DNA of 58,137 bases, taken from JBKPRX01 sp046734795 (GTDB lineage Bacteria; Actinomycetota; Thermoleophilia; Gaiellales; Gaiellaceae). Numbering within the stretch: the first letter of the stretch is position 1; each line of letters starts with the position of its first letter. Under the pieces are notes generated by a model. That model ran no database searches, was not told the DNA's origin, and saw only the letters and a program-made list of their open reading frames with translations. A program made the position numbers and the translations under genes. The DNA lies in NCBI GenBank assembly GCA_046734795.1, contig JBKPRX010000013.1:1-58137 (forward strand), given 5' to 3'. Positions 40,355-49,486 of the stretch are shown here, piece after piece.

Positions 40355-40624
40355 ATGACCCTCACCAAGGAAGCGAAGCAAGAAGTCTTCAAGAAATACG
40401 GGCGCGCAGACGGCGACACAGGCTCGCCGCAAGTGCAGATCGCGCTCCTTACCCAACGGATCAACGAGCTCACCGAGCATCTGCGCACGCACAAGCACGA
40501 TTTCTACGCGCGGCGCGGGCTCTTGAAGCTCGTCGGCCGACGCCGCCGGTTTCTCAACTACTTGCAGAAGCACGACCTCGAGGGGTATCGCGCTCTGATC
40601 AAGGAGCTTGGAATCCGGCGGTAG
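40355..40624 (+). CDS. rpsO: Ribosomal protein S15
   Basis: 89 residues, the canonical length. GDTGSPQVQIALLTQRINELTEHLRTHKHDF and RRGLLKLVGRRRRFLNYL are the invariant S15 core that binds 16S rRNA helices 20-22. AGGAGG at 40345-40350 precedes the ATG by 4 nt. Followed by pnp, as in very many bacteria. Confidence 0.97.
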   Translation: MTLTKEAKQEVFKKYGRADGDTGSPQVQIALLTQRINELTEHLRTHKHDFYARRGLLKLVGRRRRFLNYLQKHDLEGYRALIKELGIRR

Positions 40625-40643
40625 GACAACAATCAAGACGCAC

Positions 40644-40726
40644 GGAGGGTGGAAGTTTGAGCGAGCTCCCGGCCGAGGAACGCGGAGCTGACTCAAACTC
40701 CCACTCTCCACGAAGCAGAGTGGAGG
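40644..40726 (+). promoter_or_regulatory. Long hairpin and alternative Shine-Dalgarno hairpin in the pnp leader
   Basis: GGAGGGTGG (40644-40652) pairs with CCACTCTCC (40701-40709) allowing one G-T. AGTTTGAG (40654-40661) pairs with CTCAAACT (40692-40699) and AGCTCC (40664-40669) with GGAGCT (40684-40689), giving about 23 bp with a 14-nt loop. CCACTCT (40701-40707) can instead pair with AGAGTGG (40717-40723), which covers part of the pnp Shine-Dalgarno GGAGG (40722-40726). Thus the long stem leaves the ribosome site free, and loss of its 5' arm would hide it. Confidence 0.75.
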
Positions 40727-40730
40727 ACAA

Positions 40731-43244
40731 ATGAGCATTGCCACCGAGCGTCACGCCAGTGTCTCGGTGACCGTGGGCGGCCAGGAGATCTCGTTCGAGA
40801 CTGGCAAGCTGGCGAAGCAAGCCGACGGCGCGGTCGTCATTCGCAGCGGCGAGACGATGGTGCTCGCCACAGCCCAAGGTCGGCAAGAAGCACGCGAGGG
40901 CGCGGACTTCTTCCCGCTCACGGTTGACGTGGAAGAGCGCATGTATGCCGCCGGGAAGATCCCCGGCGGTTTCTTCAAGCGGGAGGGGCGGCCGACCGAG
41001 CGCGCGATTCTGACCGCGCGGATGATCGACCGGCCGATCCGGCCGTTGTGGCCGAAGGGCTTCAAGAACGAGGTGCAGGTGATCTGCACCGTGCTGTCGG
41101 CCGATCTCGTGACGGCGCACGACATCCTTTGCATCAACGGCGCGTCCGCCGCGCTGATGATCTCGCCGCTTCCGTTCGTCGGGCCGGTCGGCGCCGTGCG
41201 GATCGGGATGATCGACGGCGAGCTCGTCGTGAACCCGACGCTGCGAGCGGTCGAGGACGACTCGACACTCGATCTCATCGTCGTCGGCACGCAGGAGGCG
41301 CTGACGATGGTCGAGGCAGGCAGCGAGCCGATCCCCGAGGAGAAGATCCTCGAGGCATTGGAGGTCGCACACGCAGAGATCCGCAAGCTCTGCGAGGCGC
41401 AGGAGGATCTCCGCCGTCAGGCGGGGAAGCCGAAGTGGCTTGACCTCGAGCTCTCAGCCGAGATCGAGCGCGACCACGGACACACCGTTTGGGAGCGGAT
41501 CCAAAGCGTCGGGTTGCGTGAAGCCGGAGCCGTGCTCGACGAGCTGATGGCAGACCTCGCACCGCCGCTCTCGATGACTTCGACGGACGAAGACATCACC
41601 CGTCAGCTTCAAGTTCGCGCGGCTCTCCACGCACTGCTCGAAAAGCAGCGGTCGGTCGCAGTCGAGCAATCGGTGCGTGAGCAGTTCGGCGACGACCTCC
41701 GCGCCCTGACCGATGCAGAGCAGGACTCCAAGCAGCTTCGCTCGGCGAAGCGGAGCCTTCTGTTCGAGAAGATCATCGAGGGCGTCCAGCTGCCGTTTCC
41801 GGTGGGCCCGGCTGTCGTCGCGGAAGACGGCAACGACGCGCCGGTCGTCAAGGACGCGCTCACGAAGCAGTACGTGAAGCGTGCGGCTGAGGCGATCTAC
41901 AAGGACCTCGTCCGCAAGAAGATCGCGGTCGAGAAGCGGCGGCCCGACGGCCGCGGCACCGAGGAAATCCGTCCGATCGAGGTCGAGGTGGGCATGAACC
42001 CGCGTGCGCATGGCTCGGGCCTGTTCACTCGCGGGCAGACGCAGATCCTCTCGTCGCTCACTCTCGGCACGGCGAAGGAAGGGCAGCGGATCGACGACCT
42101 CTCACTCGAAGAAGAGCGTCGGTACATGCACCACTACAACTTCCCGCCGTACTCGGTCGGCGAGACCGGCTTCATGCGAGGTCCGAAGCGACGCGACATC
42201 GGTCACGGTGCGCTCGCGCAGCGGGCACTCGAGGCCGTGATCCCGACTCCCGACGAGTTCCCGTACACGATTCGGATCGTGTCCGAGACGCTCGAGTCGA
42301 ACGGCTCGTCGTCGATGGGCTCGGTTTGCGGATCGACGCTCGCGCTGATGGACGCCGGCGTTCCGATCAAGCATCCGATCAGCGGGATCGCGATGGGCCT
42401 CGTGAAGGAAGGCGACGACTACGTCATCCTCACGGACATCCAGGGTGCAGAGGACCATCTCGGCGACATGGACTTCAAGGTCGCCGGAACGCGCGACGGC
42501 ATCACCGCGCTGCAGATGGACATCAAGATCACCGGCGTCACGCAGGAGATCATGCGAAACGCGCTCGAGCAGGCGCAGCGGGCGCGCTCCTCGATCCTGG
42601 ACAAGATGCTCGAGGTGATCCCGGAAGCGCGGGCCGAGCTCGCAGACAACGCTCCGCGCATCTCCACGGTCAAGATCAAGCCCGACTACATCGGCATGGT
42701 GATCGGCAAGGGCGGCGAGACGATCCGCTCGCTCGAGTCCGAGCACGACGTGCAGATCGACATCGAGGAAGACGGGACGATCCTCATCTACGCGACCGAA
42801 GGCACGAAGGCCAACGCCGCGATCGCCGCGATCACCGCCCTCACGAAGGAGCCGGAGGTCGGTGACGCATACACCGGCAAGATCGTCAAGACCACGCAGT
42901 TCGGCGCCTTCGTCGAGCTGAAGAAGGGAACGGACGGCTTGCTGCACGTGTCGAACGTCGGTCCGGGCAGGGTCGGCCACATCGAAGACGTGATGAAGCG
43001 CGGAGACGTCGTCGATGTCGTCGTGCAGGAGGTCGACAAGGAGCGCGGCCGCATCGGGCTGAAGCTCGTCGCCAAGCACGAGAACGGCACGCTCGTCCAG
43101 CCGGAGGAGCTGATCGAGCGGGCGAAGAATGCGCCGCCGCGTGAGGAGCGCGAAGAGCGACCTCGTCGCGAGGGTGGTGGCCGTCCTCGAGGAGGCCGGG
43201 GCCGCGGTCGCGAAGGCGGGGGTCGTAACGGCGACAGCGACTAA
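40731..43244 (+). CDS. pnp: Polyribonucleotide nucleotidyltransferase (PNPase)
   Basis: 837 residues. First RNase-PH domain (about 15-150), helical domain, second RNase-PH domain with the catalytic region (about 390-620, GSVCGSTLALMDAGVPI and the D-x-x-G-x-x-D-H-L-G-D-M-D-F motif), KH domain with VIGKGGETI (about 655-663), S1 domain (about 705-775), and an Arg/Gly-rich tail (PRREGGGRPRGGRGRGREGG). It degrades RNA 3' to 5' by phosphorolysis. The ATG is preceded by GGAGG. An intrinsic terminator follows. Confidence 0.97.
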   Translation: MSIATERHASVSVTVGGQEISFETGKLAKQADGAVVIRSGETMVLATAQGRQEAREGADFFPLTVDVEERMYAAGKIPGGFFKREGRPTERAILTARMIDRPIRPLWPKGFKNEVQVICTVLSADLVTAHDILCINGASAALMISPLPFVGPVGAVRIGMIDGELVVNPTLRAVEDDSTLDLIVVGTQEALTMVEAGSEPIPEEKILEALEVAHAEIRKLCEAQEDLRRQAGKPKWLDLELSAEIERDHGHTVWERIQSVGLREAGAVLDELMADLAPPLSMTSTDEDITRQLQVRAALHALLEKQRSVAVEQSVREQFGDDLRALTDAEQDSKQLRSAKRSLLFEKIIEGVQLPFPVGPAVVAEDGNDAPVVKDALTKQYVKRAAEAIYKDLVRKKIAVEKRRPDGRGTEEIRPIEVEVGMNPRAHGSGLFTRGQTQILSSLTLGTAKEGQRIDDLSLEEERRYMHHYNFPPYSVGETGFMRGPKRRDIGHGALAQRALEAVIPTPDEFPYTIRIVSETLESNGSSSMGSVCGSTLALMDAGVPIKHPISGIAMGLVKEGDDYVILTDIQGAEDHLGDMDFKVAGTRDGITALQMDIKITGVTQEIMRNALEQAQRARSSILDKMLEVIPEARAELADNAPRISTVKIKPDYIGMVIGKGGETIRSLESEHDVQIDIEEDGTILIYATEGTKANAAIAAITALTKEPEVGDAYTGKIVKTTQFGAFVELKKGTDGLLHVSNVGPGRVGHIEDVMKRGDVVDVVVQEVDKERGRIGLKLVAKHENGTLVQPEELIERAKNAPPREEREERPRREGGGRPRGGRGRGREGGGRNGDSD

Positions 43245-43265
43245 CGAGCTCGCAAGTCAACACAT

Positions 43266-43305
43266 GTGGGAGCGTGCGCCGTAGCGCCGCTCCCACTTTC
43301 TTTTT
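43266..43305 (+). terminator. Intrinsic terminator after pnp
   Basis: GTGGGAGCG (43266-43274) pairs perfectly with CGCTCCCAC (43288-43296). An inner GCGC/GCGC stem (43276-43279 with 43284-43287) closes a 4-nt loop, and TTTCTTTTT follows. This is the strongest factor-independent terminator in the window. Confidence 0.92.
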
Positions 43306-43364
43306 CGGGAGGCGTTACCCCGAACGAGGGAACGTCCACCTGAGGGACCGGCCCCGGGCGGCCG

Positions 43365-44960
43365 ATGAGTGGTCTGGTCGTCCTGGTTCCTGTGGCACAC
43401 GAAGACACCTCCACGATTGCGCGCCTCCGCGCGCTGCTCGAAGTCACCCGCACCATCCGTGCGGACGAGGAGCTGCCGGTCCTGCTCGACGGCATCGGCA
43501 AGACGATCGGCGACGCACTCGGCTTTCGCACGGTCGCGATCAGCGTCTACCGCCACGCCTGGGACGACTACTGCGTCGCGTCGGTCCGCGGTAACGACCA
43601 GGCTCGCGAAGCGCTGCTCGGAATCTCACGGAGCGAGTCGGAGCTGGCGCCGCTTCTGGACGCCCACTTTCTCCGCCGCGGTGCGTACTTCGTTCCCCAC
43701 GACGGCTTGACCGCGGCGGAGCTCGAGCCGCGTTACTCGCCGGAGTACGAGCCGCTCGACGTCGAGGATGCGTGGCATCCGCACGACGCGCTGGTCGTGC
43801 CGATGCGCCACACGAACGGCCACATGCTCGGCCTCGTCTCCGTCGACGAGCCAAAGTCCGGCCTTCGCCCTTCCGACGACGATCTCGATGTTCTCGTCGC
43901 GATCGCCGACCACGCTGCGATTGCGGTGCAGGACGCGCAGGAAACGGCGCTGGACAACCGCCACCGGCTCGCGCTCGCCCAGTTGCTGTCCGTGTCGTCG
44001 TGGCTCTCGTCGGCCTCGTCGATCGAGATGATCCTGCCGGCGGTATGTCACGCGATCCGCGACGCCCTCGGCTTCATGCGCGTCTCGATCCATCTCGCCG
44101 ACGCGCTTACCGGCCGGCTCGAAGCGCGCGCAACCGTTGGCACGCGGAGCGGCGTGACCGCGCTGACGGTGAAGACGCTGAAGCCGCTCCTCGATTCCAA
44201 GTACGAGATCGAAGGCTGCTACCTCGTTCCGCCCGAGGACGCGCCCGTGAAGGCGGTCCGTGCGTCGAGCCGGAACGGCCGCGGGCCGTGGGCGTGGCGC
44301 GACCACTGGCTCGTCGTGCCGCTCTATGACCGCGGGAGCCGGCTCGTCGGCGTCGTGCAAGCGGACGATCCGGGCGATCGGCTACTGCCCGACCAAGAGC
44401 GGCTGCAGGCGCTGCGCGTGTTCGCGAACCAGACGACCGCGGCAATCCTTGGCGCTTCGCAGCTGCAAGAGCTGCGCTTCCTTGCCGACCACGATCCGCT
44501 CACGCGGCTCTTGAACCGGAGAGCGTTCATGAGCCGGCTCGACGCGGAGGTCGCGGCCGCGGTGCGGCACAACCGCTTGTTCAGCCTCGTCCTCTGCGAC
44601 CTCGACGGGTTCAAGGCGTTGAACGACCGTTACGGCCACTCTGCAGGAGACGACGCGCTGCGTGCACTTGGCCAGGTGCTCGTCGACGCGCTCCGTCGTG
44701 AAGACGGTGCGTTCCGCGTCGGCGGCGACGAGTTCGCCCTGCTGCTCGTCGAGGCGGCCGACGAGGACGCACGCGCTGTCGTCAACCGCGTCACGACGAT
44801 GCTCGCCGCGCTCGAGGACGAGCGGCTCCAAAACCTGCGCGCGAGCTTCGGCGTCGCCGCATGCCCGACGCACGCTGCCGACGCTCAGGCGCTCTATCGC
44901 CTCGCGGACGAGGCGCTCTATGCCGCAAAGCGCGGCGGCGGCGATCTCGTGTTCGCCTAG
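43365..44960 (+). CDS. Diguanylate cyclase with two GAF domains
   Basis: 531 residues: GAF domain (about 20-195), a second GAF domain (about 205-365) and a C-terminal GGDEF domain (about 370-531, starting LRFLADHDPLTRLLNRRAF). The active-site motif is intact (RVGGDEFALLL), and an R-R-E-D placed five residues before GGDEF is a good inhibitory I-site. It should make c-di-GMP in response to a ligand sensed by the GAF domains. There is no transmembrane segment, so it is cytoplasmic. No EAL or PilZ protein is nearby. It is transcribed apart from pnp because of the terminator at 43266. Confidence 0.9.
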   Translation: MSGLVVLVPVAHEDTSTIARLRALLEVTRTIRADEELPVLLDGIGKTIGDALGFRTVAISVYRHAWDDYCVASVRGNDQAREALLGISRSESELAPLLDAHFLRRGAYFVPHDGLTAAELEPRYSPEYEPLDVEDAWHPHDALVVPMRHTNGHMLGLVSVDEPKSGLRPSDDDLDVLVAIADHAAIAVQDAQETALDNRHRLALAQLLSVSSWLSSASSIEMILPAVCHAIRDALGFMRVSIHLADALTGRLEARATVGTRSGVTALTVKTLKPLLDSKYEIEGCYLVPPEDAPVKAVRASSRNGRGPWAWRDHWLVVPLYDRGSRLVGVVQADDPGDRLLPDQERLQALRVFANQTTAAILGASQLQELRFLADHDPLTRLLNRRAFMSRLDAEVAAAVRHNRLFSLVLCDLDGFKALNDRYGHSAGDDALRALGQVLVDALRREDGAFRVGGDEFALLLVEAADEDARAVVNRVTTMLAALEDERLQNLRASFGVAACPTHAADAQALYRLADEALYAAKRGGGDLVFA

Positions 44961-44991
44961 CCCGCGCGCTCTCTTACGGTTGCGGCCGCAG

Positions 44992-44997
44992 TACGAT
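44992..44997 (+). promoter_or_regulatory. -10 element for a leaderless M16 peptidase mRNA
   Basis: TACGAT lies exactly 6 nt before the GTG at 45004, and no Shine-Dalgarno is present. Confidence 0.5.
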
Positions 44998-45003
44998 CGC
45001 GGG

Positions 45004-46296
45004 GTGGAGGAATTCGCGATCTCGGAGCTCGACGGCGGCGAACGGGTCGTCTCGGAGCGAATCCCGGGAGTCCGCTCGGTGGCGCTCGGGTTCTGGATCG
45101 GCGTCGGTTCGCGCGACGAGCGCGGAGAGCGCGCCGGCGTCTCGCACTTCATCGAGCATCTCTTGTTCAAGGGTTCGCAGAGCTACAACGCGCAGGAGAT
45201 CGCCGAGATCTTCGACCGAATGGGCGCTGAGCTGAACGCGGCGACCTCGCGCGAGCACACCGTCGTCTACACGCGCGTGGCCGACCAGCACGTCGAGCAA
45301 GCACTCGCGGTCATGTACGACATGGTGTTCGCGCCGTCGTTCGAAGACCTGGACCAGGAGCGCGAGGTCGTCCTCGAGGAGATCGCCATGTACGAGGATA
45401 CGCCGCAGGACCTCGTCCACGATCTCTTCTCCGCCGCCGTCTTCGGAACGCACCCGCTCGGCCGTCCGGTCCTCGGCACCGCTGAGGTGATCTCGTCGGT
45501 GAGCCGCCGCGCCGTCGCCGGCTTCCACCGCAGTGCATACACGAGCGGCAACGTCGTCATCGCCGCCGCGGGCAATCTCACACACCAGAAGTTCGTCCGG
45601 CTCCTACGGAAGGTCGAGGCGGAGCGCGAGGCGCCCGCGCGCGGCCTGCGTCCGCGCTCGCTGCTCGTCAAGGCGCCTCCCGCGGGCTGCGTCTTCAACC
45701 GCAAGGACACCGAGCAATACCACCTGTGTCTCGGCGCGCCCGGAGTCGCGCGCTCCGATCCGAAACGCTTCGCGATCGCCGTGCTCGACAGCATCCTCGG
45801 CGGATCCGCCTCGTCGCGCCTGTTCCAGGAAATCCGTGAGAAGCGCGGAATGGCGTACGCGGTGTGGAGCTTCGTCAGCCACTACACGGACACGGGGCTC
45901 GTCGGCGTCTACGTCGGAACGCGGCAAGAAAACGTCGCGAGCTGCATCGAGATCTGCCTCGAGCAGCTCGGCGAGCTCGGCGCGGGGCGGTTCCAGCCTG
46001 GCGAGCTCGAGCGGGCGAAGGACAGCCTGAAAGGACGGCTCGTCTTGTCGATGGAGTCCACGTCTGCGCGCATGAGCCGGCTCGGGAAGTCGCTCGTCAC
46101 GGAGACGGAGATCCTCAGCCTCGACCGGCTCATGGCCGAGATCGACGCCGTCGATGCGGACACCGTCGCCGAGCTCGCGGCCGTTCTCTTTGCTCCGGAT
46201 CGGTTGTCGGTGGCGGGGATCGGGCCGGACGACGCGCGCTTCGCGGAGGTCGTGAAGACGATCAGCCCGACGCTCGCCACGCGCGCAGCGGCATGA
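45004..46296 (+). CDS. M16-family zinc metallopeptidase
   Basis: 430 residues. The inverted zinc motif H-F-I-E-H (His48, Glu51, His52) lies in SHFIEHLLFKGS, and the third ligand is probably a Glu in REVVLEEIAMYED (about 125). The second, non-catalytic half has the RKDTEQYHLCLGAPG segment. This is the one-domain-pair 'mitochondrial processing peptidase-like' form. It is found next to dapB and pnp in many Gram-positive genomes. It is coupled to dapB by an ATGA overlap. GTG start, leaderless by its -10. Confidence 0.92.
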   Translation: MEEFAISELDGGERVVSERIPGVRSVALGFWIGVGSRDERGERAGVSHFIEHLLFKGSQSYNAQEIAEIFDRMGAELNAATSREHTVVYTRVADQHVEQALAVMYDMVFAPSFEDLDQEREVVLEEIAMYEDTPQDLVHDLFSAAVFGTHPLGRPVLGTAEVISSVSRRAVAGFHRSAYTSGNVVIAAAGNLTHQKFVRLLRKVEAEREAPARGLRPRSLLVKAPPAGCVFNRKDTEQYHLCLGAPGVARSDPKRFAIAVLDSILGGSASSRLFQEIREKRGMAYAVWSFVSHYTDTGLVGVYVGTRQENVASCIEICLEQLGELGAGRFQPGELERAKDSLKGRLVLSMESTSARMSRLGKSLVTETEILSLDRLMAEIDAVDADTVAELAAVLFAPDRLSVAGIGPDDARFAEVVKTISPTLATRAAA

Positions 46297-46922
46297 AGGT
46301 CGCGTTCTTCGGCCGCGAGGGGAAGGTCGGGCGCGCGCTCGTGCCTGCGCTCGCGGCTGCCGGCCACGAGGTGACGGGATTCGAGGTCGGAGAGCCTCGG
46401 TCGTTCGACGGGTTCGAGGCCGCCGTCGACTTCACGGCGCCCGACGCCGCGCCTGCGACGGTTCGCGAAGCGATCGAGCACGGCGTTCCGGCGATCGTCG
46501 GCACGACTGGTTGGGATCCGGCGGAGCTCGGCGAGCTGGCGCGAGAGCGCGGTGTGGCGCTTTTCGTTGCGCCGAACTTCTCGATCGGCGCCGTCTTGAT
46601 GATGCGATTCGCCGCCGAGGCTGCGGCCTACATTCCTCGCGCGGAGATCGTCGAGCTGCACAACGAGGCGAAAAAGGACGCGCCGTCGGGCACGGCGAGA
46701 GCGACCGCGGCGCTCATCCCCGGCGGCGCGTCGATTCACTCCGTCCGGCTGCCGGGGCTCGTTGCGCACCAGGAGGTGTTGCTCGGTGGCGACGGGGAGC
46801 TTCTGACGATCCGCCACGACACGTTCGCGCGTGAAGCGTTCGCGCCCGGTGTTCTGCTTGCGCTCTCGAAGCTGGCGGAGCTGCCGCCGGGGCTGACGAC
46901 CGGCCTCGAGACCCTGCTCTAG
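46293..46922 (+). CDS. dapB: 4-Hydroxy-tetrahydrodipicolinate reductase
   Basis: 209 residues, clearly shorter than the usual 245-270 because the Rossmann part is compact. NAD(P) motif G-R-E-G-K-V-G-R (about 7-14), VGTTGW (about 69-74), then the substrate domain with ELHNEAKKDAPSGTA (about 122-136) and HSVRLPGLVAHQEVLLGG. It reduces the DapA product in the lysine/diaminopimelate pathway. It overlaps the M16 gene by 4 bp and is followed by dapA. Confidence 0.92.
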   Translation: MKVAFFGREGKVGRALVPALAAAGHEVTGFEVGEPRSFDGFEAAVDFTAPDAAPATVREAIEHGVPAIVGTTGWDPAELGELARERGVALFVAPNFSIGAVLMMRFAAEAAAYIPRAEIVELHNEAKKDAPSGTARATAALIPGGASIHSVRLPGLVAHQEVLLGGDGELLTIRHDTFAREAFAPGVLLALSKLAELPPGLTTGLETLL

Positions 46923-46925
46923 GAT
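46920..46925 (+). promoter_or_regulatory. -10 element for leaderless dapA
   Basis: TAGGAT lies 7 nt before the GTG at 46933; its TAG is the dapB stop codon. If used, it makes the GTG rather than the ATG at 46924 the dapA start. Confidence 0.45.
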
Positions 46926-46932
46926 GTCTTTC

Positions 46933-47817
46933 GTGCCTGCCGAGGTGCTGACCGCAATCGTGACGCCGTTTCAAACGGACGGCTCGGTGAACCTGGACGC
47001 GTTCCAGGACCTGGCGCGTGAGCTCGTCGCGAACGGCAGCGACGGCCTCGTCGTTTTCGGCAGCACGGGTGAGGGCGCGACGCTCACCGACGACGAGAAG
47101 ATCGAGCTCTGCACGGCGGCTGTCGAGGCGGTCGGTAACCGCGCGAAGGTGATCGCCGGAACCGGCACGTATTCGACCGCGCATTCCGTCCATCTGACCG
47201 AACGGGCGCACGAGACCGGAGTCGACGGGTTCCTCGTCGTCTATCCGTACTACGTGAAGCCGCCGATGCGCGGCTTCGTCGAGCACATCCGCGCCGTCGC
47301 GGCCGCCACCGACAAGCAAGTGATTGTCTACAACATCCCGGTCCGGACCGTGAACGTGATCGAGACGCACACCTTCGGTGAGCTCGCGAAGGTCCCGAAT
47401 GTAACGGCGGTCAAGCAGGCGCACGACGATCTCGACCAGGCGCGCGCGATCGTCGAGTTCGGGCTCGATCTCTATGCGGGCGACGATCCGTTGCTCCTGA
47501 GGCACCTCGAGCTCGGCGGAAAAGGCGTCATCTCGGTGACGGCGCACGTCGTCGGATCGCGCATGCGCGAGTTGATCACAGCGTTCGAGGCGGGCGACCC
47601 TGAGCGAGCCGCGCAAATCGATCGCGAACTCGCACCTGCGTACGAGCTGCTGAAGGTCGTGACGAACCCGATTGCCATCAAAGCTGCGTTGAACCAGCTC
47701 GGACGCAACGTCGGCGCACCGCGGCTACCGCTCGTCGAGGCAGACGCCGACGAGCTCGCTCGCATCTCCGACTGCCTGGATCGCCTCGGGCTGCTCGAGC
47801 CCGCAGCGGCCGCCTAG
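46933..47817 (+). CDS. dapA: 4-Hydroxy-tetrahydrodipicolinate synthase
   Basis: 294 residues from the GTG, TIM-barrel. FGSTGEGATL, the Tyr of VYNIPVRT, and the Schiff-base Lys in TAVKQAHDDL are all in place. It condenses pyruvate with aspartate semialdehyde, the first committed step to diaminopimelate and lysine. The ATG at 46924 would add three residues (MSF) and lies inside the TAGGAT -10. Family members usually begin close to VLTAIVTPF, which favours the GTG. Confidence 0.93.
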   Translation: MPAEVLTAIVTPFQTDGSVNLDAFQDLARELVANGSDGLVVFGSTGEGATLTDDEKIELCTAAVEAVGNRAKVIAGTGTYSTAHSVHLTERAHETGVDGFLVVYPYYVKPPMRGFVEHIRAVAAATDKQVIVYNIPVRTVNVIETHTFGELAKVPNVTAVKQAHDDLDQARAIVEFGLDLYAGDDPLLLRHLELGGKGVISVTAHVVGSRMRELITAFEAGDPERAAQIDRELAPAYELLKVVTNPIAIKAALNQLGRNVGAPRLPLVEADADELARISDCLDRLGLLEPAAAA

Positions 47818-47821
47818 CCTC

Positions 47822-49486
47822 ATGGCCGACGGCGTCACGCGCATCATCCCGCTCGGCGGGCTCGGCGAGGTGGGCAAGAACATGACCGCGATCGAGGCGG
47901 CCGGTTCGATCATCGTCGTCGACGCGGGCCTCGCGTTCCCACGCGACGAGCATCTTGGCGTCGACCTCGTACTGCCGGACTTCGGCTATTTGCGCGACCG
48001 CGAGGAGATGATCCGCGGCGTCGTTCTCACGCACGGCCACGAAGATCACGTCGGTGCGCTTCCGTATCTCCTGCGCGAAGTGCGCGTCCCGCAGGTTTGG
48101 GCGACACGGCTTACGCTCGGGCTCGTCAAGTCGAAGCTCGACGAGCACGGTTTGCTCCGCGTTTCGGAGCTGCGGGAGGCAAGTCCCGAGGACGAGCCGA
48201 TCGAGGTCGGCCCGTTCCGGGTCGAGCTCGTGCGCATGGCGCACTCGATCCCCGATGCAGTCGCGCTTGCGATCGACACGCCCGGCGGCCTGATCGTCCA
48301 CACCGGCGACTACAAGATCGACCACACGCCGATCGACGGGATGAAGACCGACGTCGGCCGGCTTGCCGAGCTCGGGAACCGTGGCGTCGACCTGCTGCTC
48401 GGCGACTCGACGAACGCCGAGCGAGCGGGAGTGACGCCGTCCGAGCGCGTCGTCGGCGAGGCTTTCCGGCAGATCATCCCGGCGCGGACGGGCCGCGTGC
48501 TCGTCTCGTCGTTTGCCTCCAACGTCCATCGCATGCAGCAGGCGATCGACGTCGCCGTCGACTCGGGCCGGAAGGTGGCGCTCGTCGGTCGGTCGATGCG
48601 GAAGAACATCAACATCGCGCGCAACCTCGGCTACGCAGACGTGCCCGACGGAATCATCGTGCGGCCGAACGAGCTCCAAGAGCTGCCGCCCGAGCAGCAG
48701 TTGATTCTCTGCACCGGCAGCCAGGGCGAGCCTTTGTCGGCGTTGACACGAATCGCGTACGGCGACCATCCAGCTGTCTCCGTGGAGCGCGGCGACACCG
48801 TGATCATCTCCGCGAAACCGATTCCGGGAAACGAGCTGCGGGTGCACGACGCGATCAACCGGCTTGCAAAGGCAGGCGCGGAGGTGCTGCACGAGGACAA
48901 CGCCCCGGTGCACGTCTCCGGGCACGCGTGCAAGGAAGAGCTGCGCACGATCATCTCGCTGCTCCGACCGCGAAGCGTCATGCCGATCCACGGCGAGTTC
49001 CGCATGCTCGCGGCTCATGCGCAGCTCGCGCGGGAAGCCGGAGTGCCGGACGAGCGGATCGTCCTCGCGGAGAACGGGTCGGTGATCGAGCTCGACGCCA
49101 GCGGCGCCCGGATCGTCGACCAGGTCGACGCGGGGGTCACCTTCGTGGATGGGCTCGGCGTCGGTGACGTGCACGACGTCGCGCTCCGCGACCGCCGGAA
49201 GCTCGCGGAAGACGGAGTCCTCATCGTCGTGACGACGCTCTCGACCGCGAACGGCGGCGGCATGACGGCGCCGCCCGAGCTGATCGCGCGCGGCTTCGGC
49301 GAGGGTGCAGATGCGCTGCTCGAAGAGCTGCGGACGGAAGCGCGCGACGTGCTCGAACGACTGCTCGAGGATCAGGTCGACGAGGTGAAGCTCCTCCAAG
49401 AGCACGTCCACGACGCGCTCGGGGGAATTGTCTACGACCGCACGGGCCGCCGGCCGATGATCCTGCCGGTGATCGTGGAGCTGTGA
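47822..49486 (+). CDS. rnj: Ribonuclease J
   Basis: 554 residues. A metallo-beta-lactamase domain with the motif H-G-H-E-D-H (about 63-68) and HTGDYKID, an inserted beta-CASP domain (LLLGDSTNAER onward; SFASNVHRMQQ), and a C-terminal domain of about 100 residues. It is the 5'-exo/endoribonuclease of mRNA decay and rRNA maturation. Four bases separate it from dapA, so it is co-transcribed, an arrangement common in actinobacteria. Its stop overlaps the next GTG (GTGA). Confidence 0.95.
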   Translation: MADGVTRIIPLGGLGEVGKNMTAIEAAGSIIVVDAGLAFPRDEHLGVDLVLPDFGYLRDREEMIRGVVLTHGHEDHVGALPYLLREVRVPQVWATRLTLGLVKSKLDEHGLLRVSELREASPEDEPIEVGPFRVELVRMAHSIPDAVALAIDTPGGLIVHTGDYKIDHTPIDGMKTDVGRLAELGNRGVDLLLGDSTNAERAGVTPSERVVGEAFRQIIPARTGRVLVSSFASNVHRMQQAIDVAVDSGRKVALVGRSMRKNINIARNLGYADVPDGIIVRPNELQELPPEQQLILCTGSQGEPLSALTRIAYGDHPAVSVERGDTVIISAKPIPGNELRVHDAINRLAKAGAEVLHEDNAPVHVSGHACKEELRTIISLLRPRSVMPIHGEFRMLAAHAQLAREAGVPDERIVLAENGSVIELDASGARIVDQVDAGVTFVDGLGVGDVHDVALRDRRKLAEDGVLIVVTTLSTANGGGMTAPPELIARGFGEGADALLEELRTEARDVLERLLEDQVDEVKLLQEHVHDALGGIVYDRTGRRPMILPVIVEL

